64,000 bases of DNA from Wenzhouxiangella sediminis. Lineage in GTDB: Bacteria; Pseudomonadota; Gammaproteobacteria; Xanthomonadales; Wenzhouxiangellaceae. A program made the translations under genes and the position numbers. Positions 18,982-28,428 of the stretch are shown piece after piece. The DNA is taken from NCBI RefSeq assembly GCF_003410055.1, contig NZ_QUZK01000037.1, forward strand, positions 62,001 to 126,000, given 5' to 3'. The notes beneath the pieces are model-generated. The model was not told where the DNA came from. It worked only from the letters and a program-made list of their open reading frames with translations, and did not search any database. Position 1 is the first letter of the stretch. Every line of letters starts with the position of its first letter.

Positions 18982-19593
18982 ATGAAGATTCTACTGTTTG
19001 CTGCGGCGGTGTTGGCGGGTGTTCATTGCCATTCGTCGGCAAGCGCCCAGGGTGGTGACGCGTGGCCCGGTGGCTTTGCCGGTCACCTGGAGCCGGCAGA
19101 ACTCGTCTGGGGCATCGTGTCCAGCGGGCAACCGCTGCATCGCGGCCTGGCGGTGGACTTCAAGTTGACGCTGATCGAGGAAGGGCAGATGCTGGTGGAG
19201 GAGGACGCCATGCAGGGTCTGCCATACGACGAGACCGGGGAAGAGCGGCGGGCGAATCGCAGCTCGGCGGAGATCGAGATGCCCTACAACCTATCCGAGG
19301 CGGCGCAGAGAGATCCGGCGGGATTCGAAGCCTTCGTCGATTCGATCGCTTCCCGGCTTGAGCGCTTTCGAGCCGTCGGCGAGCCCGGCCTCGCGGCCGA
19401 AGCCACCTGCTCCGGACTCCGTCCGGGTGCCGAGTGGACGGCTCGCGCGACCGATGCCCGCTGCGAGCACACGCGGGTGCTGACCTATCGCTGCACGGTC
19501 ACCGAGACGGACGGCCAGAGCCGGGGTATCTGGCTGCGCACGGCGTCCCGGGAAGAATCCGGGGCGGGCGATCTCGCTTCCCATTGCGGGTGA
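18982..19593 (+). CDS. Secreted protein of unknown function
   Basis: A 203-residue protein with a clear signal peptide (MKILLFAAAVLAGVHCHSSA, likely cut after ASA). I recognise no domain. The mature part is acidic and has three cysteines (near 142, 159 and 170) that could form a disulfide in the periplasm. A GAGGAG ribosome-binding site lies seven bases before the ATG. It is 25 bases ahead of dtd but need not be functionally linked. Confidence 0.7.
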   Translation: MKILLFAAAVLAGVHCHSSASAQGGDAWPGGFAGHLEPAELVWGIVSSGQPLHRGLAVDFKLTLIEEGQMLVEEDAMQGLPYDETGEERRANRSSAEIEMPYNLSEAAQRDPAGFEAFVDSIASRLERFRAVGEPGLAAEATCSGLRPGAEWTARATDARCEHTRVLTYRCTVTETDGQSRGIWLRTASREESGAGDLASHCG

Positions 19594-19618
19594 TTCCGCC
19601 GGCAAGTCGGGCTGCGAC

Positions 19619-20059
19619 ATGATCGGACTGATCCAGCGCGTCAGCGAAGCCTCCGTGACCATCGGGGGCGAAACCGCGGGCCGCATCGGCCCCGGGCTGC
19701 TGGTGCTGGCGGGGTTCCGCCGGGGCGATCGGGCCGAGCGCATTCCGCGCTTCGTCGAAAGGCTCCTCAACTATCGCGTCTTCGCCGACGGCGAGGGCCG
19801 CATGAACGTCAGCCTGCGCGATGCCGGCGGTGGCCTGTTGCTCGTGCCGCAGTTCACCCTGGCCGCCGACACCGACTCGGGCAACCGGCCCAGCTTCACG
19901 CCGGCCGCCCCACCGGCCGAGGGCGAGGCCTTGTTCGCCGAACTGGTCGAGCAGGTGGAGCGGGAATGGCCGGACAGCGCCTTCGGCCGTTTCGGCGCGG
20001 ACATGCAGGTGGCCCTGGTCAACGACGGGCCGGTGACGTTCTGGATCGAGGTGGACTGA
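19619..20059 (+). CDS. dtd: D-aminoacyl-tRNA deacylase
   Basis: A 146-residue protein aligned along its full length with E. coli DTD: MIGLIQRVSEASVTIGGE at the start, QFTLAADTDSGNRPSF in the middle and the Gly-cisPro motif NDGPVTFWIE at the end. It removes D-amino acids and glycine from mischarged tRNA. One unusual point: the nearly invariant Ser of the SQxxL motif (Ser77 in E. coli) is Pro77 here (VPQFTL). Because the enzyme's chemistry relies on the tRNA 2'-OH, activity may survive. Confidence 0.94.
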   Translation: MIGLIQRVSEASVTIGGETAGRIGPGLLVLAGFRRGDRAERIPRFVERLLNYRVFADGEGRMNVSLRDAGGGLLLVPQFTLAADTDSGNRPSFTPAAPPAEGEALFAELVEQVEREWPDSAFGRFGADMQVALVNDGPVTFWIEVD

Positions 20060-20069
20060 GCCGACGTCC

Positions 20070-20441
20070 TCAATCCCGGCAGGCGGTGATCGCCAGGCCA
20101 CGAAGATCGATGTGGCTGTAGTCCCCTTCGGCGTTGGTCGACAGGCGGCGCTGGGTGACCACCACCGCGTCGGCGCCCAGGGCGGCGGCCTCCCCGCGCA
20201 GGTTGGCCTCGGAGTGTTCCAGGCTCGCCGTCATCGCCCACTCCTTGCTCTGACCCGAGACCGGATTGTGGCCGTCGGTTACCCGGACCCTGCCGAGCAC
20301 TTCATGGGGGCAGTCGGGCACGCTGCGGAGCATCTCGATGCCGGCATGGCGTTCTTCCGGTGGCGTCGTGGCGCAGCCGGCCAGGAAGCACAGAAACGAC
20401 GCTGCGATCAGGCTGGGGGTCTTCTTGTTCGGTCCGGGCAT
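20070..20441 (-). CDS. Small lipoprotein of unknown function
   Basis: About 123 residues from the ATG at 20441. A signal with a good lipobox, FLCFLAGCATT, follows a basic start (MPGPNKKTPS). The mature part (VLGRVRVTDGHNP ... EAAALGADAVVVTQRR) has the look of small surface lipoproteins of the DUF4156 kind, but I am not certain. The frame continues upstream to 20546; that extension lacks signal-peptide character. Confidence 0.7.
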   Translation of the reverse strand: MPGPNKKTPSLIAASFLCFLAGCATTPPEERHAGIEMLRSVPDCPHEVLGRVRVTDGHNPVSGQSKEWAMTASLEHSEANLRGEAAALGADAVVVTQRRLSTNAEGDYSHIDLRGLAITACRD

Positions 20442-20542
20442 GGGCGAATGGCGTCTGTCATGGATGGTTGCGGCACGATCGGCCAGCTTAGCGGAATCCC
20501 CAGCGGCAACCAAGCGCTCGCCTCTCTCTGGCGCCGCGCGCA

Positions 20543-21910
20543 TCAACTCTTGAGCATTCGCGCGAGTGTATTGCGGCTGATGCCCAGTCGCCGGGCGGCT
20601 TCGGACTGGTTGCCATCGCAGGCGGCTACCGCGGTGCGCGCCAGGGTAGTCTCGAACTGCGCCTGGAAGCGGGCGTGCAGGTCATCTTCGTTGCCGGCGA
20701 GTCGACGGCGCAACTCGCTCTCCATGCCGCGTGTCCATGAGCGATCGGCGTCCCCGCCGGGGCGGGACTCGCGGTATTCGTCGGGCAGGTCGTCGATGCC
20801 GATGACTTCACCCGGGGCCAGTGCGGCCATTGACTGGCAGAGGTGGCGCAGCTCGCGCACATTGCCCGGCCAGGGCAGGGCGGCCAGGTGCCCGATCAGG
20901 GACTCGTCGGCGCTGCGCTCGGGCAGGTTGAACTCGCGTGCGGCCTGGCGCAGGAAGTGATCGGTCAGTGCGGGGATGTCTTCGCGTCGATCACGCAGCG
21001 GCGGAACCTTCAGCTCGATGACCTTGAGGCGGTGGTAGAGGTCGGCCCGGAAGCGGCCTTTGCGCACCAGTTCGCCCAGATCGCGGTGGGTGGCCGTGAG
21101 CACGCGAACGTCGGTTCGGATCAGGTCGTGGCCGCCCAGACGGTAGTACTCGCCTTCGGCCAGCACCCGCAGCAGGCGGGTCTGGAGCTTGAGCGGCATG
21201 TCGCCGATCTCGTCGAGGAAGAGCGTGCCACCCTCGGCCTGTTCGAATCGTCCCGGCCGGCGTCCTTCCGCGCCGGTGAAGGCGCCCTTCTCGTGCCCGA
21301 AGAGTTCGGACTCCAGCAGGTCCTCGGGGATGGCCGCGGTGTTGATGGCCACGAAGGGCTTGCTGGCGCGCGGGGAGTGGCGGTGCAGGGCGCGCGCGAC
21401 CAGTTCCTTGCCGGTGCCCGTCTCGCCGGTGATCAGCACCGGCACGTCACTGGCCGACAGTCGGCCGATCATGCGCACCAGGTGCTGGAAGGCCGGCGAA
21501 GCGCCGATCAGTTCCTCTTCCTTCCCGGCCGTATCCGCGCGGCCGGGGGCGCGCCTCAGCGCCTTGGCAACGAGGCGGCCGACCTCGTCGAGGTCGAACG
21601 GCTTGGCCAGGAATTCGAAGGCGCCGCCGCGGAAGGCGCGCACGGCCGAATCCAGGTCGGAATAGGCGGTCATCACGATGACCGGCAGGTCTTCCAGCCG
21701 TTCGCGCAGTCGCTGCATCAGGTCGAGACCGCTTTCGCCGTCGAGCCGGACGTCGGCGATCACCAGGTCGGGCGGGCCTTCTTCGAGCGCGGCCTCCAGG
21801 CTGGCGCCGTCGGAAAAGCTCCTCGCGCGCATTTGCTGGCTGTCGAAGTACTCTTCCAGCACGTAGCGGATAGCGGGATCGTCGTCGATGATCCAGATCT
21901 CGTCAGCCAT
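20543..21910 (-). CDS. ntrC: Nitrogen regulation response regulator NtrC
   Basis: A 455-residue sigma-54 activator: receiver domain with D53 (LVIADVRLDG), AAA+ domain with Walker A GETGTGKE, an intact GAFTGA at 209-214, Walker B TLFLDEIGD, and a Fis-type helix-turn-helix (GNQSEAARRLGISRNTLARML). Under nitrogen limitation NtrB phosphorylates it and it activates genes such as glnA. The ATG at 21910 has a strong GGGGGAGAG site and overlaps the ntrB stop by eight bases. The open frame upstream of that is shadow sequence inside ntrB. Confidence 0.96.
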   Translation of the reverse strand: MADEIWIIDDDPAIRYVLEEYFDSQQMRARSFSDGASLEAALEEGPPDLVIADVRLDGESGLDLMQRLRERLEDLPVIVMTAYSDLDSAVRAFRGGAFEFLAKPFDLDEVGRLVAKALRRAPGRADTAGKEEELIGASPAFQHLVRMIGRLSASDVPVLITGETGTGKELVARALHRHSPRASKPFVAINTAAIPEDLLESELFGHEKGAFTGAEGRRPGRFEQAEGGTLFLDEIGDMPLKLQTRLLRVLAEGEYYRLGGHDLIRTDVRVLTATHRDLGELVRKGRFRADLYHRLKVIELKVPPLRDRREDIPALTDHFLRQAAREFNLPERSADESLIGHLAALPWPGNVRELRHLCQSMAALAPGEVIGIDDLPDEYRESRPGGDADRSWTRGMESELRRRLAGNEDDLHARFQAQFETTLARTAVAACDGNQSEAARRLGISRNTLARMLKS

Positions 21911-22949
21911 CGGCGCTCTCCCCCGTCGCTTGACCGTCGTCCCCGGACACCGCCGGGTCCAGCGGCAGGCGCACGCGAAAGCGGCTCCCGGCCTCCAGCG
22001 GCACGTACTCGACCAGGCCGCCGTGGGCGCGGGCGATCTGCTGGACGATGGCCAGGCCGAAGCCGCTGCCCTGATCGCGGCCGGAAACCAGCGGCAGGAA
22101 CAGCTTCTCTCGCAGGGCTTCGGGCACGCCGTGCCCGTCGTCGTCGACGTCGATGCGGGCGGCATGACCGCCGGGTCGATCCATCAGCGGTGACCCGTGC
22201 TCGATCCGTGTCGTGAGGCGAACAACGCCCGCGCCGGCCTGGGCGGCGTTGCGCAGGAGGTTGAGAAAAAGCTGGTGCACCTGGCCTTCGTCGGCTGCCA
22301 GTTCCGGAATGCTGGGGTCGAAGTCACGTTCGACGCGCAGCCCGCCGTGCTGTTCGGCCGCTACGAGTTCGGCCGTCTGTGCGAGTACGCGGTGCAGGTT
22401 GACCGGTGCGGTGCGGCGCTCACCGTTTCCGGCAAAGCGCTCGATCAGGGCGGTGATCCTGTCGACCTCGCGCTGGATCATGGCGGCGTGCCGGCTGCTG
22501 GTTTCGTCGCTGCCCCGGGCCGCGATCAATTGGGCGGCGCCGCGCACGCCCGCCAGGGGGTTGCGCAGTTCGTGCGCCAGGCGGCGGGTCATCAGCGACA
22601 GCGCCTGCTGGCGATCGGCCCGGTCGGCCATCTCGCGCTGTCGCACCCGCTCGGCGACCGGGTGCAGCTCGATCAGGACCGATTCACCGCTGGGATGCAG
22701 GTAGGCGTCCACGACACTGCCAGCCTCCTCGAGCAGGGCCTCGGGCGCGTACAGGGAGCGCCCCTGGCCGTTGACCTGCCGGACCCATTCTCCGAGGGCC
22801 GGCGAGATCTGGTGGATCGGGCAACGGCCCAGGCTGGCGCCGGGCGGGGCGAGCAGGGCGTTGGCCGAGCGGTTGAACCACTCGATGCGCCCGTCGGCGG
22901 CGACCCGGACCAGGCCGGTAGCCAGTTCGTCCGGATCGAAGTGCCGCAT
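21903..22949 (-). CDS. ntrB: Nitrogen regulation histidine kinase NtrB
   Basis: A 348-residue soluble kinase/phosphatase: an N-terminal PAS domain (about 10-100), H-box LAHELRNPLAGVRGAAQLI with H126, and ATPase motifs NLLRNAAQAG, DDDGHGVP and GSGFGLAIVQQI. It controls NtrC phosphorylation in response to PII. It starts directly after the DUF4124 gene with no gap. Confidence 0.95.
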   Translation of the reverse strand: MRHFDPDELATGLVRVAADGRIEWFNRSANALLAPPGASLGRCPIHQISPALGEWVRQVNGQGRSLYAPEALLEEAGSVVDAYLHPSGESVLIELHPVAERVRQREMADRADRQQALSLMTRRLAHELRNPLAGVRGAAQLIAARGSDETSSRHAAMIQREVDRITALIERFAGNGERRTAPVNLHRVLAQTAELVAAEQHGGLRVERDFDPSIPELAADEGQVHQLFLNLLRNAAQAGAGVVRLTTRIEHGSPLMDRPGGHAARIDVDDDGHGVPEALREKLFLPLVSGRDQGSGFGLAIVQQIARAHGGLVEYVPLEAGSRFRVRLPLDPAVSGDDGQATGESADG

Positions 22950-23456
22950 TCAGCCGCCGTCGGCGGCCACCGTCGTGAAGGTGACCGGATCGGTGGTGCC
23001 CAGCACGCGTCCCGAGGGCGTCTCCAGGCGGGCGAACAGGCGATGCTCGCCCGGTTCCGGTGCCGGGATGCTGGCATCGAGGGAGCGCACGGGGGCGAGT
23101 TCGGTGCCGTCGAGCACCAGCACGATTTGCGCCGTCGGGGGCACTTCGATGGCGATGCCCATCGCGACTTCCAGGTTGCCGCCCTGCGGGGTGAAAACCG
23201 CGCCTTCGGCGGGCTGTTCGATGCGGAAATTCATCGACGGGGGGGCGGCGTCGGCCAGCGGGTTTTCGCCCGTTTCGTCCAGGTCGCCCTCGAGCACGTT
23301 GAGCTCGGGCAATTCCATCGGCTCGGCGTCGTCGCTGGGCTTCTGGTCGGTGTAGGTCACGTTGCCGTTCTCGTCCACGACACGATAGATTTCCTGGGCG
23401 AGCAGTGGCGAAACCGCCAGGACGAGGGTGATGAGCAGAATAGTCAAGGATTTCAT
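22950..23456 (-). CDS. Exported DUF4124 domain protein
   Basis: A 168-residue protein with a signal peptide (KSLTILLITLVLAVSPLLAQ) and the DUF4124 signature EIYRVVDENGNVTYTDQKP. The C-terminal half looks like a beta-sandwich (VAMGIAIEVPPTAQIVLVLDG). Genes of this type are frequent between glnA and ntrB in gammaproteobacteria; the function is unknown. Confidence 0.85.
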   Translation of the reverse strand: MKSLTILLITLVLAVSPLLAQEIYRVVDENGNVTYTDQKPSDDAEPMELPELNVLEGDLDETGENPLADAAPPSMNFRIEQPAEGAVFTPQGGNLEVAMGIAIEVPPTAQIVLVLDGTELAPVRSLDASIPAPEPGEHRLFARLETPSGRVLGTTDPVTFTTVAADGG

Positions 23457-23538
23457 CAGCTTGATACCGCAGTAGTTCGACTACTTCGCATTCTAAGCCA
23501 CACCGCGGGCTGAAATCGCCGGAAAACGTAGCGAGCGG

Positions 23539-23563
23539 GCGCCTGACGGTGTCCGGCAGGCGC
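23539..23563 (-). terminator. Possible glnA terminator hairpin
   Basis: GCGCCTG and CAGGCGC arms around an 11-base centre, 26 bases past the glnA stop. The following sequence on the minus strand has only a short T stretch some way on, so termination is probably partial, letting transcription continue into DUF4124-ntrB-ntrC. Confidence 0.4.
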
Positions 23564-23589
23564 GCGCGCAGCAGTTTTGCAGCGATTTC

Positions 23590-24999
23590 TCAGTTCGAGT
23601 AGTACATGTCGAACTCGACCGGGTGGGTCGACATGCGGAAGCGCGTGACTTCCTTCATCTTCAGGTCGATGTAGGCGTCGATCAGGTCGTCGGAGAACAC
23701 GTCGCCGGCCTTGAGGAAATCGCGGTCGTTGTCGAGCGCTTCCAGCGCCTGGTCGAGGGCGTGGCACACGCGCGGAATGTCGCGCTCTTCTTCCGGCGGC
23801 AGGTCGTAGAGGTCCTTGTCCATCGGCGGGCCCGGGTCGATCTTGTTGATCACCCCGTCGAGACCGGCCATGAGCATGGCGGCGAAGGTGAGATACGGAT
23901 TGCCGGCGGCGTCACCGAAGCGGATCTCGATGCGGCGCGCCTTGTCGGTGCCGACCCAGGGCACCCGGCAGGAAGCCGAGCGGTTGCGGGCCGAGTAGGC
24001 CAGCAGCACCGGTGCCTCGAAACCCGGCACCAGGCGCTTGTAGCTGTTGGTGGTCGAGTTGGCGAAGGCGTTGATGGCGCGGGCGTGCTTGAAGATGCCG
24101 CCGATGTAGTGCAGGGCGGTCTCGCTCAAGCCCCCGTAGCCGTCGCCTGCGAACATGTTCTTGCCGCCCTTGGAAAAGCTCTGGTGGACGTGCATCCCCG
24201 AACCGTTGTCGCCGACCAGGGGCTTGGGCATGAAGGTGGCGGTACGGCCGTGACGATGCGCCACGTTGTGGATGACGTACTTGGTGACCAGCAGTTCGTC
24301 GGCCTTGCGCACCAGGGTGTTGAAGCGCGTGCCGATTTCGCACTGCCCGGCGGTGCCGACCTCGTGGTGATGCACCTCGACCGGAATACCGCAGGCCTCG
24401 AGCGTCAGGCACATCAGGCTTCTCAGATCGGCCAGGCCGTCGACCGGCGGTACCGGGAAGTAGCCGCCTTTCACGCGCGGGCGGTGGCCGTAGTTGCCGT
24501 CGTCGTATTCCTTGTGCGTGTTCCAGGCGGCCTCCTCGGAGTCGATCGAGAAGGAGGAGCCGGAAATGTCGTTCTTCCAGCGCACGTCGTCGAACACGAA
24601 GAACTCGGGTTCCGGGCCGAAATAGGCTTCGTCGGCCAGGCCGGTCGACTGCAGGAAGGCTTCGGCTCGCTTGGCCAGCGAGCGCGGGCAGCGCACGTAT
24701 CCCTGCATGGTGTCGGGCTCGAGGATGTCGCAGGTGATGTTGAGCGTCGGGTATTCGGCGAACGGGTCCATGTAGGCCGCGTCGGTGTCGGGCATCAGTA
24801 CCATGTCGGATTCGCTGATCCCCTTCCAGCCGATGATCGACGAGCCGTCGAACATCTTGCCTTCCTCGAACAGCTCTTCGTCGACGGCATGTGCCGGGAT
24901 GGTGACGTGCTGTTCCTTGCCCAGTGTGTCGGAAAAGCGCAGATCGACGAACTGGATTTCCTCGTCGGCGATTCGCTTGATGATGTCTTTAGCGGCCAT
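23590..24999 (-). CDS. glnA: Glutamine synthetase type I
   Basis: A 469-residue GSI. Seen are [31 protein letters not shown], and the adenylylation site Y398 in [11 protein letters not shown], so activity should be controlled by GlnE. It makes glutamine from glutamate, ammonia and ATP in a cytoplasmic dodecamer. A sigma-54 promoter lies upstream (25050-25065) and ntrB-ntrC lie downstream on the same strand, the standard nitrogen-control arrangement. Confidence 0.98.
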   Translation of the reverse strand: MAAKDIIKRIADEEIQFVDLRFSDTLGKEQHVTIPAHAVDEELFEEGKMFDGSSIIGWKGISESDMVLMPDTDAAYMDPFAEYPTLNITCDILEPDTMQGYVRCPRSLAKRAEAFLQSTGLADEAYFGPEPEFFVFDDVRWKNDISGSSFSIDSEEAAWNTHKEYDDGNYGHRPRVKGGYFPVPPVDGLADLRSLMCLTLEACGIPVEVHHHEVGTAGQCEIGTRFNTLVRKADELLVTKYVIHNVAHRHGRTATFMPKPLVGDNGSGMHVHQSFSKGGKNMFAGDGYGGLSETALHYIGGIFKHARAINAFANSTTNSYKRLVPGFEAPVLLAYSARNRSASCRVPWVGTDKARRIEIRFGDAAGNPYLTFAAMLMAGLDGVINKIDPGPPMDKDLYDLPPEEERDIPRVCHALDQALEALDNDRDFLKAGDVFSDDLIDAYIDLKMKEVTRFRMSTHPVEFDMYYSN

Positions 25000-25049
25000 G
25001 TCGGCTTGCTACCTCTTCGGATGTGAAAGTGAAGGATCGGCTTCGTTTA

Positions 25050-25065
25050 TGCACGCGCCGTGCCA
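25050..25065 (-). promoter_or_regulatory. Sigma-54 (-24/-12) promoter of glnA
   Basis: TGGCACGGCGCGTGCA on the minus strand matches TGGCACG-N4-TTGCW except that the -12 element begins with G. The predicted start is near 25039, 40 bases before the glnA ATG. A perfect dyad GAATTGTTCAATTC (25134-25147) is centred about 101 bases upstream of that start, where an activator could bind, though it is not a textbook NtrC site. Confidence 0.8.
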
Positions 25066-25161
25066 GTCACCGGGGCCCGCCGTTGCGGGGTTGCCAGAAG
25101 CGTCGCTGTTCAATATTTGAGCGCGTACGGCGCGAATTGTTCAATTCCTGATCTCTGCACG

Positions 25162-25791
25162 TCAGCCGGAGACGGCCGGATTGAGCGTGTAGGTTCCCGT
25201 AATGCTCGCCTGGTCGAGCACGTGGCCCTGGATCGCCTCGACCACATCGTGGCCGGTGAAATCCCCGCCCAGGTCGAGCCGGTCGACGTCGAGCGCATAA
25301 ACGGTGAATACGTAATGGTGCAGGCGCTCGTCGTTCCAGGGCGGGCAGGGGCCGTCGTAGCCGAAGTATTTGCCGGCCATCTCTTCGGCGCCGGCCAGAA
25401 AGTTCGTGTAGTCGTTGAGCCCCTGGCGTGCGCCGTCCGGGCCGGGCGGGCTCTGCTTGCCCTTGAGCGTGACGCCGTCGCTGCAAGCGCCGGTGGCCAG
25501 CTCGGTCACATCAGGCGTGATGTCGACCATGGCCCAGTGGCAGAAGTCGACGCGGTCCATGTCGGCGGGCAGGGTCTTGCCTTCCTGGTTGACGTCGTCG
25601 GCCTCGGACGGCACGTCGGGGTCCATGCACACGAGCGCGAACGAGCGCGTGCCCTCGGGGGCGCCGGACCAGGCCAGGTGCGGGCTCAGGTTGTCGGATA
25701 GCGCCATGTGCGATTCGGCATCCGGCCTGCCGAAGGCAAAGCGGGGATCGATGCTCGCTCCTTCGGAAATATCGCGGGATTGAAGCTGCAT
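25162..25791 (-). CDS. YbhB/YbcL family (PEBP-like) protein
   Basis: A 209-residue protein of the phosphatidylethanolamine-binding/Raf kinase inhibitor-like family: LSPHLAWSGAPEGTRSFALVCMDPD, FCHWAMVDI, GYDGPCPPWNDERLHHYVFTVYALD. Bacterial members have no settled role. The ATG at 25791 has GGAG five bases upstream and begins the conserved region; open frame beyond that runs into the divergent M14 gene. It is followed by the glnA promoter region. Confidence 0.9.
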   Translation of the reverse strand: MQLQSRDISEGASIDPRFAFGRPDAESHMALSDNLSPHLAWSGAPEGTRSFALVCMDPDVPSEADDVNQEGKTLPADMDRVDFCHWAMVDITPDVTELATGACSDGVTLKGKQSPPGPDGARQGLNDYTNFLAGAEEMAGKYFGYDGPCPPWNDERLHHYVFTVYALDVDRLDLGGDFTGHDVVEAIQGHVLDQASITGTYTLNPAVSG

Positions 25792-25868
25792 TTGAACTCC
25801 TTCTCGGACTGAAGATTCCGTGTCGTTTAAGCTTACCAGCCTCACTTGAAGACTGTGCTTTCGCCTTG

Positions 25869-28409
25869 ATGACAAAGAAGCTCCTGATTCCGTTCCTTTT
25901 CGTGCTGCCGCTACCGGCGCTGGCCGCTCCCGGCTTGCCGGACGAGCTGGCGGTGGACGAGTCCGTCCCCACGCCGTTTGAAGTGCTCGGATTCGAGCCG
26001 GGCGAGCGCCATCCGCGCCACGACCAGATCGTGACCTACCTGCGGGAGCTGGCGGAAAGCTCCGACCGCGTCGTGCTGGAGGAAATCGGCCGCAGCCATG
26101 GCGGGCGCCCGCAACTGCTGCTGACCTTCGCCAGCCCCGAGCGTCTGGCCGGGATCGACGAGATCCGTTCGGGTCGGCGCGAGGCCGCGCGCCAGGGTGA
26201 AGGTCCGCCGGTGATCTGGATGGGCTACTCCGTGCACGGCAACGAAGCCTCCGGCGCCAGCGCGGCACTGGTCATGGCCTGGTATCTCGCCGCCGGACAG
26301 GACGAGCGCGTGACGCGCTGGCTCGACGAAATGGTCCTGGTCATGGAACCCGCCATCAATCCCGACGGCATCGATCGCTTCGCGCACTGGGTGAACATGC
26401 ACCGCGGCAATCACCCCTCGGCCGACCCGGATGATCGCGAACACGCGGAGGGCTGGCCCGACGGTCGCACCAACTACTACTGGTTCGACCTCAATCGCGA
26501 CTGGCTGCCGGTGGTTCACCCGGTCTCGCAGAACCGGCTGCGCCACTACCACCAATGGCGACCGCACGTCATTACCGACCACCACGAGATGGGGCGCAAC
26601 AGCACCTTCTTCTTCCAGCCCGGCATTCCCGAGCGCGCCAACCCGCTGATCTTCGACGCCAACCAGGAGTTGACCGGCGCGATCGCCGAGTTCCACGGCC
26701 GTGCCCTCGACGCCGCGGGCGAACCGTTCTACGCGCGCGAGTCCTTCGACGACTTCTATATCGGCAAGGGCTCGACCTATCCCGATGTCACCGGCGGAAT
26801 CGGCATCCTGTTCGAGCAGGGTTCCAGCCGCGGGGCGGTCCAGGAGAGCGACTACGGGCTCAAGCGATTCGAGGAAACGGTCGCCAACCAGGTCCGCACG
26901 AGCATTTCGACGCTGGACGGGGCGCTTGCTCATGCCGACGACCTGGTGGCCTACCAGCGCGACTTCTTCGAGAACTTGCGCGAGCGCGCCGGCGACTGGG
27001 ACCAGGCCGGCTGGCTGCTTGGCGACGGCGGCGACCCGGCGCGGGCGCATGCGCTGATCGGCATGCTGCTCAATCACGACGTCCTCGTCCATCCCGTCGA
27101 CGAGACGGTCGAAATCGGCGACCAATCCTACGCGGCAGGTTCAGCCTGGGCCATTCCGGCCGACCAGGACGCCTACCTGTTGCTGAAGTCCGTTTTCGAG
27201 GCGGTCACCGAGATGGACGTCGAGACCTTCTACGACGTATCGGCCTGGCCGATGGCCGAGGCGCACGACCTGCCGCTGACGACCGTGCGCCGTCTGCCTT
27301 CGGTCGGCGATGGCCTTACCGAAGCGCCGGTCCGAGAGCCGGCGGCGGTGCAAGCGGATGCCCTGGCCTGGATCGTCCCCTGGAACCAGTATCGCGCCGA
27401 TGCGCTGCTGGCCGACCTGCTCGATGCGGGCTATCGCGTCCAGGTCGCGACCGAGCCGATGACGGCGAGGACCCCGGACGGTGAGCGCGCCTTCGGGCGC
27501 GGCAGCCTGGTGATTCACTCCGGCATCCAGCCCGACCGGCTCGATCCGGTCGGTCCCATGCTGGCCGAACTGTCCGGGCAGCACGGCGTCGACGTCATCG
27601 CTGCCGGGCAGGGCATGGCGGTCGACGGTGTCGACCTGGGCTCGCCTTCGGTGCCGGTGCTCGAGCCGGTCAGTGCTGCCGTCCTCACCGGCCACGGCGT
27701 GAGCGCCTACGCCGCCGGCGCGGTCTGGCACTGGTTCGATACCCGGCTGGCGCAGCCGGTCGCGCAACTCGATGCTGCGCGGCTGCGCGGCGGCGACCTG
27801 GAGGAGCACACGCACCTGATCGTTCCGCCGGGCCGCTACGGTTCGTTCGATGATTCGGTCAAGTCGGCGATCGTCGATTTCGTCGAGGGCGGCGGAACCC
27901 TGGTGGCCTTCGGTGGCGCCGCCCGGGCGGCCGAGTCCCTGGATCTGGGCTGGGACCTGGTCGAGGAAAGCGAGGAGGAAGAAGCCGCCGGCCCCGAGCG
28001 CAAGGCCTACGGCGACTACCGGCAGGACTATGCCCGCGAAATGATCGGCGGCACGGCCCTGCGCGTCGACCTGGACCGGACCCATCCCCTGGCCTGGGGT
28101 TACGCCGATGACAACCTGGTGCTCTTCCGCCAGGGCGCTCATCGCCTCAGGCCCGTCGACAACGCCTACGCGCAGGTCGGCGTCTACGCCGACGATCCGC
28201 TGGCGGCCGGCTACCTGTCTGCGACCAATCGGGAAGAACTGTCCGGCACGCCGGCGATCAGCGTCAGCCGCCACGGTTCGGGCCGGGTGGTTCGCATCGC
28301 CGACGAGCCGCTTTTCCGGGGCTACTGGCGCGGCGGCGAGAAGCTGTTCGCCAACGCCCTGTTCTTCAGCCAGTTGGTATCGGCCACGCGGTTGCCCTAC
28401 GAGGAATAG
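25869..28409 (+). CDS. Exported M14-type zinc carboxypeptidase
   Basis: An 846-residue protein with a signal peptide (KKLLIPFLFVLPLPALA). The M14 zinc ligands are visible: GYSVHGNEASG (H and E), and TDHHEMGRNSTFFFQPG holds a further His; NPDGIDRFAHW is also typical. A long C-terminal region of about 450 residues has no catalytic motif I recognise but contains a ThuA/glutamine-amidotransferase-like stretch (HLIVPPGRYGSFDD ... GGGTLVAFGG). It should act on peptides in the periplasm. A TTG three bases upstream of the ATG is a less likely start. Confidence 0.85.
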   Translation: MTKKLLIPFLFVLPLPALAAPGLPDELAVDESVPTPFEVLGFEPGERHPRHDQIVTYLRELAESSDRVVLEEIGRSHGGRPQLLLTFASPERLAGIDEIRSGRREAARQGEGPPVIWMGYSVHGNEASGASAALVMAWYLAAGQDERVTRWLDEMVLVMEPAINPDGIDRFAHWVNMHRGNHPSADPDDREHAEGWPDGRTNYYWFDLNRDWLPVVHPVSQNRLRHYHQWRPHVITDHHEMGRNSTFFFQPGIPERANPLIFDANQELTGAIAEFHGRALDAAGEPFYARESFDDFYIGKGSTYPDVTGGIGILFEQGSSRGAVQESDYGLKRFEETVANQVRTSISTLDGALAHADDLVAYQRDFFENLRERAGDWDQAGWLLGDGGDPARAHALIGMLLNHDVLVHPVDETVEIGDQSYAAGSAWAIPADQDAYLLLKSVFEAVTEMDVETFYDVSAWPMAEAHDLPLTTVRRLPSVGDGLTEAPVREPAAVQADALAWIVPWNQYRADALLADLLDAGYRVQVATEPMTARTPDGERAFGRGSLVIHSGIQPDRLDPVGPMLAELSGQHGVDVIAAGQGMAVDGVDLGSPSVPVLEPVSAAVLTGHGVSAYAAGAVWHWFDTRLAQPVAQLDAARLRGGDLEEHTHLIVPPGRYGSFDDSVKSAIVDFVEGGGTLVAFGGAARAAESLDLGWDLVEESEEEEAAGPERKAYGDYRQDYAREMIGGTALRVDLDRTHPLAWGYADDNLVLFRQGAHRLRPVDNAYAQVGVYADDPLAAGYLSATNREELSGTPAISVSRHGSGRVVRIADEPLFRGYWRGGEKLFANALFFSQLVSATRLPYEE

Positions 28410-28428
28410 GGCGCCTCGGTCATCCCGG

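Noticed and set aside
25162-26268. A longer version of the PEBP-like protein with about 160 extra residues
   Set aside because: The extra part is antisense to the M14 peptidase gene and Arg/Pro-rich; the ATG at 25791 has GGAG and starts the conserved domain.
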